From positions 1 through 33,589 of the forward strand of contig CAJTVQ010000044.1 of NCBI GenBank assembly GCA_910579935.1: a stretch of 33,589 nucleotides of DNA, in the 5' to 3' direction. The notes beneath the pieces were generated by a model. That model made no database searches. It saw only the letters and a list, made by a program, of their open reading frames with translations, and was not told the DNA's origin. This document shows, in pieces, positions 7,423 to 15,400 of the stretch (the first letter of the stretch is position 1; the number at the start of each line of letters is the position of its first letter). Origin of the DNA: an uncultured Lachnospiraceae bacterium (GTDB taxonomy: Bacteria > Bacillota > Clostridia > Lachnospirales > Lachnospiraceae). The translations under genes and the position numbers were made by a program.

Positions 7423-8713
7423 AAAAGCAACGGAAGCAGACAAACGGCCATTTGTGACTAAGGAGATGATCGGGGAAATCGTAAAGACATATCCTACACC
7501 GTTTCATATTTACGATGAAAAAGGAATCCGGGAAAATGCGCAGGCCGTAAAAGAGGCTTTTTCATGGAACAAGGGATTTAAGGAATATTTTGCGGTGAAA
7601 GCGACGCCGAATCCTTATCTGATTCAAATATTGAAAGAGTATGGTTTTGGCTGTGATTGTTCTTCCATGACAGAGCTGATGCTGAGCAAAGCATTGGGCA
7701 TGAAAGGGGAGGATATTATGTTTTCCTCTAATGACACGCCGGCAGCTGAATATGCTTATGCGGCAAAGCTGGGAGCAATCATCAATCTGGATGACATTAC
7801 ACATATCGATTTTGTGGAGCAGATTCTTGGGAAACTTCCGGAAACGATGAGCTGCCGCTACAATCCGGGCGGAGTATTCCGTATGAGTAACGGAATCATG
7901 GACAATCCGGGGGATGCCAAATATGGGTTTACGACGGAGCAGATGTTTGACGGATTCCGTATACTGAAAGAAAAGGGAGTGAAGTATTTCGGCATTCATG
8001 CTTTTCTTGCCAGCAATACGGTAACAAATGAATATTATCCGATGCTGGCAAAGCAGTTGTTTGAAGTCGCAGTACAGCTGAAAAAGGAAACCGGTGCGGA
8101 GATTCGGTTCATAAATCTGTCCGGAGGCGTGGGCATTCCTTATCAGCCGGGACAACAGGCCAATGATATCAGGATGATCGGTGAGGGCGTGCGGAAAGTA
8201 TATGAGGAGGCGCTTGTTCCTGCAGGAATGGGGGATGTGGCAATTTATACGGAAATGGGGCGTTTTATGATGGGGCCTTATGGTGAACTGGTGACGCAGG
8301 TCATCCATGAGAAACATACCCATAAAGAATATCTTGGTGTGGACGCCTGTGCGGTGAACTTGATGCGGCCGGCAATGTATGGGGCTTATCATCATATTAC
8401 GGTATTGGGGAAAGAAGATGAGGACTGTGAGTATCAATATGATGTGATCGGTTCCCTTTGTGAAAATAATGATAAGTTTGCGGTTGACAGGATGCTGCCG
8501 AAAGTGGAGATCGGAGATTATATCGTAATCCACGATACCGGAGCGCACGGATTTGCCATGGGATATAATTACAATGGGAAACTGAAATCGGCGGAACTGC
8601 TTCTAAAAGAGGATGGAAAGGTACAATTAATCCGGCGGGCAGAAAAACCGGAGGATTATTTTGCCACTTTTGACGGAATGGATATTTATAAGGAATTGGA
8701 AAAGGAATTTTAG
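7409..8713 (+). CDS. lysA: Diaminopimelate decarboxylase-like PLP enzyme
   Basis: By family, this enzyme decarboxylates meso-diaminopimelate to lysine. The 434-residue protein has a fold III PLP barrel with the PLP lysine at K64 (YFAVKATPN), a glycine-rich phosphate loop (LSGGVGIPY), EMGRFMMGP, and the dimer-interface C351-E352-N353. Several segments differ from standard LysA, for example GIHAFLAS in place of the usual HIGS-type motif, so activity on a related amino acid is possible. Its tight coupling to a TrmB regulator is unusual for a housekeeping lysine gene. Confidence 0.85.
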   Translation: MSNSRKATEADKRPFVTKEMIGEIVKTYPTPFHIYDEKGIRENAQAVKEAFSWNKGFKEYFAVKATPNPYLIQILKEYGFGCDCSSMTELMLSKALGMKGEDIMFSSNDTPAAEYAYAAKLGAIINLDDITHIDFVEQILGKLPETMSCRYNPGGVFRMSNGIMDNPGDAKYGFTTEQMFDGFRILKEKGVKYFGIHAFLASNTVTNEYYPMLAKQLFEVAVQLKKETGAEIRFINLSGGVGIPYQPGQQANDIRMIGEGVRKVYEEALVPAGMGDVAIYTEMGRFMMGPYGELVTQVIHEKHTHKEYLGVDACAVNLMRPAMYGAYHHITVLGKEDEDCEYQYDVIGSLCENNDKFAVDRMLPKVEIGDYIVIHDTGAHGFAMGYNYNGKLKSAELLLKEDGKVQLIRRAEKPEDYFATFDGMDIYKELEKEF

Positions 8714-8735
8714 AAAAGTAATTTAAAAAAAGTAC

Positions 8736-8764
8736 TTGTCAAAAACAGCCGGGTATGGTATTAT
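8736..8764 (+). promoter_or_regulatory. Promoter of the tRNA-Leu gene
   Basis: TTGTCA (8736-8741) and TATTAT (8759-8764) are separated by 17 bp and lie about 47 bp before the tRNA. Confidence 0.65.
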
Positions 8765-8810
8765 ATAACTCGGCTGTTAAAGAATTATCTGATGTTTTTT
8801 GCAGAAAGAA

Positions 8811-8893
8811 GCCGGCGTGTCGGAATGGCAGACGAGGCAGACTCAAAATCTGTTGTGGGCAACCACGTATGGGTTCAAGTCCCATCGCCGGCA
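8811..8893 (+). tRNA. tRNA-Leu (anticodon CAA)
   Basis: A 7-bp acceptor stem (GCCGGCG/CGCCGGC) closes an 83-nt cloverleaf. The anticodon stem GCAGA/TCTGT holds the loop CTCAAAA, giving anticodon CAA, which reads UUG. A long variable arm (TGTGGGCAACCACG) marks it as class II, and the T arm has GGTTCAAGTCC. The CCA end is not encoded. No tRNA-like target for an integrated element is evident downstream. Confidence 0.95.
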
Positions 8894-8900
8894 TTGAAAA

Positions 8901-8941
8901 AAGTCTAAAACCCTGATAAACAGGTGTTTTAGGCTTTTTTT
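8901..8941. terminator. Bidirectional terminator between tRNA-Leu and the lipoprotein gene
   Basis: A 10-bp stem (AGTCTAAAAC with GTTTTAGGCT, one G-T pair) is flanked by As on the left and a seven-T run on the right. It can end the tRNA transcript on the plus strand and the convergent lipoprotein gene on the minus strand. Confidence 0.8.
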
Positions 8942-8974
8942 GCTATGTATTGATTCTCAGAGTGCTTTTCGGAA

Positions 8975-9754
8975 TTAACGCTTGGATTTTTGCGCCAGCA
9001 GCTTTTTGCGAAGGCACCAGTAGAGAATGGCACCCGCGGGAAGGGAAAGAACAAAATTCCGGATGCCGTTATTGTAAATTTTGAAAGAGGACATGGCAAA
9101 CCAGTTTATGATTCCGCCAGCATGGAAGTTAGATGGCGAGAGCCGTATCTGGAAACTGCAGAAGGTCAGGGCTGCCGCCAGCCACAGCCCGAACAGCCGG
9201 GGACGTTTCCGAAGGATATCAGCTGCCGTGACAATAATAAAGAGGTAGGACAGGATGCAGAGGATCAGTATACCCCATTGAAGCGCGGAATTTTCCGCGG
9301 CAGTTGTGAAGCCCCCGCTTATCAGCACAGGTTCGGCTCCGATGTTGAGGTCGAACCGGTACAGCCCGTCTCCGCTATTGTCAGACAGATGGGTCAGGGT
9401 GATGGTGTAGGCATTGTCCTGTGTGTAGACGTAATACCGTGCCTTGCAGATGAGCGAAGTCCCGGAAGCGTCAAGGTTCTTTTTAGTGTTGATGGAATTC
9501 AGTTTTATCGTGTGTTCTTCAGATTTTTCCCAAAGCAGCTGTATGGCTTCATAAGACTCGTCAAATTCCTCCCGTGTGATGACGCCCGGATACATGGATA
9601 GAAAGATCTGGTCGGCATCGTCTTCATTTAGAGCCGTAATTAAATGCTCTACTTCCTGGTCCATACGCTCATGTTTTAGTAAGCCGGCGCAGCCTGACAG
9701 AAAACAGCAGAACAAAATGGAAAGAAGCAGTGTTGCAATACTTTGTTTTTTCAT
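8975..9754 (-). CDS. Lipoprotein with C-terminal membrane helices
   Basis: I do not recognise the family. The 259-residue protein starts with a signal peptide and the lipobox LSGC, so C22 should be lipidated. Residues about 25-150 form a soluble extracytoplasmic domain that resembles small DUF-type lipoprotein domains. Three hydrophobic segments follow (about 158-180, 188-205, 234-250), and the C-terminus is basic (KKLLAQKSKR). A lipid anchor plus three C-terminal helices is an uncommon topology. A GAGAGGGA ribosome site precedes the ATG. It is a single gene, convergent with the tRNA. Confidence 0.8.
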   Translation of the reverse strand: MKKQSIATLLLSILFCCFLSGCAGLLKHERMDQEVEHLITALNEDDADQIFLSMYPGVITREEFDESYEAIQLLWEKSEEHTIKLNSINTKKNLDASGTSLICKARYYVYTQDNAYTITLTHLSDNSGDGLYRFDLNIGAEPVLISGGFTTAAENSALQWGILILCILSYLFIIVTAADILRKRPRLFGLWLAAALTFCSFQIRLSPSNFHAGGIINWFAMSSFKIYNNGIRNFVLSLPAGAILYWCLRKKLLAQKSKR

Positions 9755-10050
9755 TGGAATCCCTCTCGAAAATTATTGGATTTTGTTATAAAAAGTATAA
9801 TACACTTTTTATCAACAATGCAAGAAATTATGGAAAAATATTGTATGGGTCTGATATAAGAAGTCTGTCCGTTTGTTTCAGCAAATATTTTGAATGTACC
9901 TTTTTTGCAAACCATGACTGAAAACCTGCGATGTATTCCGAACCGGATAAAAGGGAAATGTTTTATGCTACACTATTCCTTATCAAGTTTACGAATCCGT
10001 AACCGGGAAGGTGCTTGGACCGTTACAGGGGAATCCAAGAGGATAAAACA
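9755..10050. other. Intergenic region between divergent units
   Basis: The 296-bp gap holds the upstream regions of the minus-strand lipoprotein gene and the plus-strand NRPS remnant. AT-rich DNA near 9785-9815 (minus strand TATTATAC) is a weak promoter candidate for the lipoprotein. An AGAGGAT ribosome site lies just before ATG 10051. I see no gene, repeat or terminator. Confidence 0.4.
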
Positions 10051-10806
10051 ATGAACTTTTTGCACAAGTTTATGGAAAACGTAAAACAGCAGCCGGACAG
10101 GATTGCCATTGTGGACATGGGGAAAAAGACGCACTACTTACCGTGAGCTGTATGAACTAAGCGGAAAGGCGGCGGCGAAGCTGCGCGGAATGGGCGGTGC
10201 GCAGGAAAAAGCGGTTTTGGTCGGGCATGGACAGACGGAATATGTGGCGGCACAGAACCGGCCGGAAAAGACGGCGGAAGCCTATACGAAAAATTCGTAC
10301 GGCGGCGGGGAAGGATATCGGAGGATGTATCGTACCGGCGATATCGTGCGTTTCCTGTCCGGTATGGATTCCGGTACGGGGAAGGAAAAAACGTATGCGT
10401 TGCGGGAACTTATCCTCTGACACAGACGCAGAACGGCATTTTCGTGGAATGTACCGCAAATCCCGAAAGCACCATATACAATATTCCGTTTTTATTCCGG
10501 CTGGGATCCAGCGTGGACCTTCTAAGACTGAAAAAAGCGCTGGATGAGGCGGTTGCCGCCCATCCTTATTTGAAGACTACGCTGTATATGGATGAAAATG
10601 GGGATATTTGGCAGAAAGGGAACGGTGCGGCCCCTTTTACGGCGGAAATCAACGACCGGCTTTGCAGGGAGGAACTGGCGCGTCCGTACCGCTTGCTGGG
10701 CGACTGGCTGTTCCGCACGGAACTGTTTGACACGGAGGAAGGGAAGTACCTGTTCCTGGAATTCCACTATATCATCAGCGACGGCACTTCCTGCGGCATG
10801 TTCCTG
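10051..10806 (+). pseudogene. Remnant of an NRPS gene (adenylation and condensation fragments)
   Basis: ATG 10051 has a good ribosome site and opens an adenylation-domain N-terminus (QQPDRIAIVD). The frame breaks at the G/A run near 10123 and stops at 10144. Removing one base there restores the A-domain segment TTYRELYELSGKAA. The sequence then jumps to the A8-like motif YRTGDIVRF (about 10329-10355), so most of the A domain is deleted. After a second frame change a condensation-domain start appears (TYPLTQTQNGIF, from about 10408) and runs to its active-site motif HYIISDG, where it is cut off. The T domain and the rest of C are missing. This was probably the upstream module for the intact NRPS at 12.5 kb. 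Confidence 0.88.
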
Positions 10807-11271
10807 TGCGACCATCCCCGGCTTGGGAGCGCCCTGTTTATCATTGCCAATGCGGTCAATCTGGTACTGGACGTGTTGTTTATCCGGGTGTTTCAGATGG
10901 GAATGGCAGGACGCGCGCTTTCCACCGTGACCGGTTATCGGGCGGGAATGGCGACGGTCTTTATTTATTTCCGTTCCAGACACCGGATGCTGCATTTAAG
11001 GAAGGAAATCTGTGCCAATATCATCCGCTGCGGCTACCTTGACGGCAGGAAGAATTACATGGATGTCAGCTTCACCGTACAGGACGGTGCGTATATCTCA
11101 AGGGTGCGGGACGATGGTATTCCCTTTAATCCGTTGGAATACCGGGTGCGGGAGGAGGGACCTGCCGTCGGGGGCATTGCCCTGATACGGAAGATGATGT
11201 CGGGCTTCCAGTATATGCAGGTGTTAAATATGAACAATACGGTGATAATGTTGGAGATGGACAGGCAGTGA
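10807..11271 (+). pseudogene. Remnant of a MATE exporter joined to an RsbW-like ATPase
   Basis: The frame of the condensation fragment continues without a stop into a MATE-transporter segment (about 10810-10998: ANAVNLVLDVLFIRVF, then GMAGRAL). It then enters a GHKL/RsbW-type ATP-binding segment (about 11005-11268) with the ATP-lid motif VRDDGIPFNP and the GGIALIRKM region. Neither family is complete: the MATE part is about 60 of some 450 residues. The 275-residue open frame from 10444 is therefore a chimera made by two in-frame deletions. Whether MATE and ATPase were one gene or two before deletion cannot be told here. The ATPase would be the kinase partner of the STAS and phosphatase proteins downstream. 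Confidence 0.8.
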
Positions 11272-11295
11272 GAGGCTATGTTTGGGAGGCGGGAT

Positions 11296-11955
11296 ATGTT
11301 GCAGGAGATGGATGGAAAAAGGGAGCCGGAGGCAAGGATTTACTGGATGGATGTAGGGGTGCTGGCAGATGCCGTCTGCTTTGACGGGCATTACCGGATG
11401 ATGTCCCCGGAGAGGCGGAAAAAAGTGGATGCCTGTCTGTTCCCGAAAGATAAAAGGCTGTCTTTGGGGGCGGGAATCCTGTTTGACAGGGGACTTATCG
11501 ATTACGGGCTGCGCGGGCGGGAAATTTTGGTGGCTTACGGGGAAAACGGAAAGCCTTATCTGCCGGAACATCCACACATCCATTATAACCTGTCCCACTC
11601 CGGCGGCATGGCGATGGCGGTCTTTGCGGATGCAGAAGCAGGCTGTGACGTGGAGCGGATCCGGCAGGCGGACATGGAGCTGGCGGAACATTTTTTTACG
11701 CCGCAGGAGTATGCCTATATAGCCGGGCAGCGGCAGGAAATGAGGGATTGGGCGTTTTACCGTCTGTGGACGCTAAAGGAGAGTTTTGTGAAGGCAGTGG
11801 GAGCCGGGCTTGCGATGGCGCTTGATTCTTTTTGCATAACCATTCTGCCGGACGGCAGCATCGGAAACTGTCCGGGGCCGGACGGGACGGAATATGAGTT
11901 TTGGGAATATGGAGGGGGAGGGTATTGGGCGGCGGTATGCCTGAAAAAAGGGTAG
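11296..11955 (+). CDS. Sfp-type 4'-phosphopantetheinyl transferase
   Basis: This enzyme loads the phosphopantetheine arm onto carrier-protein serines. The 219-residue protein (from ATG 11296) shows YNLSHSGG, the Mg-binding GCDVERI (D118, E120) and WTLKESFVKA (W158, K161, E162, K166), matching the Sfp family. ATG 11296 is preceded by GGGAGG, while the longer form from ATG 11278 has only GAGAGG at close range. It lies just after the broken exporter/ATPase remnant and upstream of the NRPS whose carrier domain it should activate. All motifs look intact. Confidence 0.93.
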   Translation: MLQEMDGKREPEARIYWMDVGVLADAVCFDGHYRMMSPERRKKVDACLFPKDKRLSLGAGILFDRGLIDYGLRGREILVAYGENGKPYLPEHPHIHYNLSHSGGMAMAVFADAEAGCDVERIRQADMELAEHFFTPQEYAYIAGQRQEMRDWAFYRLWTLKESFVKAVGAGLAMALDSFCITILPDGSIGNCPGPDGTEYEFWEYGGGGYWAAVCLKKG

Positions 11956-12028
11956 TCTTAAAAGATTTAGCAAACCGTACCGGAAAAGATGCGAATCATG
12001 TCATAACGCCCAAATCAGAAATTTTATC

Positions 12029-12037
12029 TGTTATAAT
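12029..12037 (+). promoter_or_regulatory. Extended -10 promoter upstream of the STAS gene
   Basis: TGTTATAAT forms an extended -10 (TG at 12029-12030, TATAAT at 12032-12037). No good -35 is visible. It lies about 70 bp before the STAS gene and could give the STAS-NRPS-phosphatase genes their own transcript. Confidence 0.5.
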
Positions 12038-12105
12038 AGTTTGGCTGAAGATGATGCGGGCGGTTTGAGTGCATAAAAATATATAAATCAGAAAAGAGGT
12101 CAAAT

Positions 12106-12408
12106 ATGAAAATTACAAAAACACAAAACGGAAACAGTTTATATCTTGCACTGGAAGGGCGGCTGGACACCAACACGGCGCCGGAACTTGAGATTGCCGT
12201 CAAAGGTTCCATTGGCGGGGTGGAGGAACTGACGATTGATATGACAGCTTTGGATTATCTGTCATCAGCAGGGCTGCGTGTTCTTTTGGGAGCGCAGAAA
12301 ATCATGAATAAGCAGGGAAGTATGCGTGTGACCCATGTCAACGATACCATTATGGAGATTTTTGAAGTGACCGGGTTTGCAGATATTCTGACCATTGAGA
12401 AGGCATAA
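12106..12408 (+). CDS. STAS-domain anti-sigma-factor antagonist (RsbV/SpoIIAA-like)
   Basis: The 100-residue protein is a single STAS domain. By alignment with SpoIIAA and RsbV, the likely phospho-serine is S54 in DYLSSAGLRVLL. Such proteins bind an RsbW-type kinase when dephosphorylated and release its partner. An AAGAGG ribosome site precedes ATG 12106. Its natural partners lie in the same cluster: an RsbW-like ATPase remnant at 11.0-11.3 kb and an RsbU/SpoIIE-type phosphatase at 16.9 kb. With the local ATPase broken, it must act on another kinase or have no partner. Confidence 0.93.
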   Translation: MKITKTQNGNSLYLALEGRLDTNTAPELEIAVKGSIGGVEELTIDMTALDYLSSAGLRVLLGAQKIMNKQGSMRVTHVNDTIMEIFEVTGFADILTIEKA

Positions 12409-12481
12409 GTGCAGCGCCGCAGAAAGATACATACATGGAAACAGATGAGATCAGGGAATGATATAAAACGGAGATGTGTGG

Positions 12482-15400
12482 ATGGCAGTAGAAAAGCAGA
12501 TAAGCAGACTTAATTTATCACAGACTCAGATTGTTATGGCAGAACAGGTCAGTCCGGGCAGTGCACGGAATACGATTTCATTAAAACTTCACCTGCCGGA
12601 TCATATTCCGCAGAAGATAAAAGAAGCGGCGGACGCTGTGCTTGGGAGCGCGGATATTTTTGCCGCTTCTCTTTGCCGACGGGAAGGGGAATGGATGTTT
12701 TTCCGGGGCGGAAGGAAGGTTTCCGAATGCAGTATCGGGAAGGAGCAGGACGCGGAACTGGCGGAAGAATATATGACGGCTATGGACAGGCGGCCTCTTA
12801 ATATGGAGCGGTGTCCGTATCAGGCAGAAGTCATTCCTCTTTCAGGAGGAGGTGTTTTTTTGTATGTGCGTTTCCATCATGTGCTCATCGACGGATACGG
12901 TATGAGTCTGTTTGTACAGAAAGTACTGGATGTGCTTGCCGGAAAAAAGATTGCCCGGTCAGTGTTTTTCAGGGAGAACATATCTGTTCCGGAGACTGCC
13001 TGCGGATGCAGCGCCGCAAGGAAGGAGGCTGGCGGCAGAGACAGGCAGGAAGAGGGATTCTGGCAGTCGTATTTTACCGGCGCAGAGTTTGAGCCCGCTG
13101 TTTTTCCGCAGAAAGCGGATGGAAACGGAACGGGCGGGAACAGCTTTGGAAGCTGCCGTGTCAGTGTACCGGAAAAACTGATGAGGGAAGCGGAAGCATT
13201 TGGGGAGAGAGAGGAGATTTCAATCCCTTATATTTTTGCGGCGGCTTATGCCCTGTATCTGTCCCGGGCTACAGGTAAGAAGGATGCCGTGTTTTTAATG
13301 CCCCGTTTAAACCGGACGTCCGGGCAGATGGATACGTTTGGCTGTTACACCCTGCTTGTTCCGGTGAGGGTGCAGGCGGAAGAGGCGGATACTTTTGCAG
13401 AATTCTGCCGAAAGGTAAAAAGCGCGTCAGGGGAAGCATCGGCCCACAAAGGATGCGGGTTTGACCGGATTCTTTCCGCTCTGCGCGATGAAAACCTGAT
13501 AGGGGAATCCCTTTCCGGGTATGTGTTTAATTTTTACCGTTTTTCCTTTGATACAGACTTTCATTACAGTGTCCGGTTCAGTGTGGCAGGAAGTATGGCG
13601 AACCATCTGACTTTTAATCTGTTCCGCAATGAAAAAGGCGGTGTGGATTTACAGGCGGATTATCAGGAAGGCATATATACGGAGGAAAAGGCCGGATATT
13701 TCTTCGATGCCATTTTGGCAATCATGGAACAGGGAATAGAAGGGAACGGAGAGGCGCCTTCGGACCTGAAAGGTACAGACGGGCCGGCCTGGAAAACACT
13801 TTCCGGCATAAAAACAATGGGGGAAGCGGAATACCGGAGAATTACATCGGTGAAGGGGAAATCCCTTCCCATTGAAAAGGAACTTACGATTCCGTCCCTG
13901 TTCCGCCGTGCAGTGGGAATGTATAAAGATGCCCCTGCCCTGTATGCAGGGGAACATTTCTTTACATTCGGGCAGCTCGATGAGTTAAGTAGTCGGATTG
14001 CCTGCGGGCTCAGGCGTCTCGGGGTAAAAAGCGGTGACGGTATTGCCTTTATGCTAAAGCGTGACTACCGTCTGATTCCCACAATCCTTGGTATATCAAA
14101 GGCGGGAGCCGCCTTTATTCCAGTAGACCCTGCTTATCCTGCGGACCGGATTTCCTATATTATGGAGAACAGCAGGGCGGCCTGCCTGATCTCATCCGGG
14201 GACATAGAAATGGCAGAGAATTATGACTATATAGAAATTGACACCCTTTTATCCCGGGAGGCAGAGCCGGCCCTTCTGCCGGAAATCGGGCAGGATGATC
14301 TTGCCTATATGATTTATACATCAGGCACCACAGGACGCCCTAAAGGGGTGATGCTTTCCCACAAGGGCATCGCCAATATTGTGCACCCGGATAACAATCC
14401 TTTTAACCGGGATATCACTGCAAACTGTCACGGAATTGTGGCCATTGGCTCTGTCTGTTTTGATATTTCCCTGTTTGAAATCTTTGTGCCTCTGATGAAC
14501 GGCTTGTTTGTAGAACTGGGGAATGAGAAATCCATGATGGAGGCAGGAGAACTGGCGGCCCATATCCTCCGTCACAAAGCGGATATCCTCCACTGTACGC
14601 CTTCCAGGATCATGGCTTATCTGGCAAATGAAGCTTTTCGAAAAGCGATGGGCAGTGTAAAAGCCATCCTTGCCGCCGGGGAGGTTCTGCCGGGCAGTCT
14701 TGTGAAGCGGCTGGAGGACACTTATAAGATACGGATTTACAATGGTTACGGGCCTACGGAGACGACCATCGGGGCCACTATCACCAAGGCAGGAGATGCG
14801 GTTTCTATCGGTATGCCTATTGCCAATATGGCCATCGTCCTCTTAAACGGGGAGAGAAATCCGGTGCCTTTCGGAGCGGTGGGAGAAATCTGTGTATACG
14901 GAAACGGTGTGGGCATCGGCTATAAAGACAGGCCGGAGGAAACGAAAGAAAAGTATATAAGCTGGAGAGGCATCCGGCTGTACCGGACAGGAGACCTGGG
15001 ATATTTTTCAAATGAAGGAAGGCTTATGTACTGCGGCAGGAACGACAGACAGGTGAAACTGCGGGGCCTGCGCATTGAACTTTCGGAAATTGAAAATGTG
15101 ATGGGAGAATTTCCCGGTGTGGCGGCGTGCTGCTGTATGATACGCAAAATCGAAAAGGCCGACCGCCTGGCAGGATTTTATACGGCATTGCCGAAAGGAG
15201 ACGTGGACGTGGAGGCATTAAAGGCCCATATGAAAGCAAGACTTACCTCCTATATGGTACCGGATGTGTTAAAGGAACTGGATGCCATGCCCCAGACACC
15301 AAACGGTAAGATTGATGTAAAAGCGCTTGCGGCAGAGCCGGTAGAATATGTGCGGGTTTATAGGAAACCGGAGACTGAGAGGGAAAAACTGGTCTGCAGC

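Noticed and set aside
8811..8893. tRNA-Leu as an integration site for an island
   Set aside because: No direct repeat of the tRNA 3' end, no integrase gene and an ordinary terminator immediately follow.
10103..10420. A real 105-codon gene
   Set aside because: It is the second frame of the broken adenylation domain, joined to an A8-like motif by an internal deletion.
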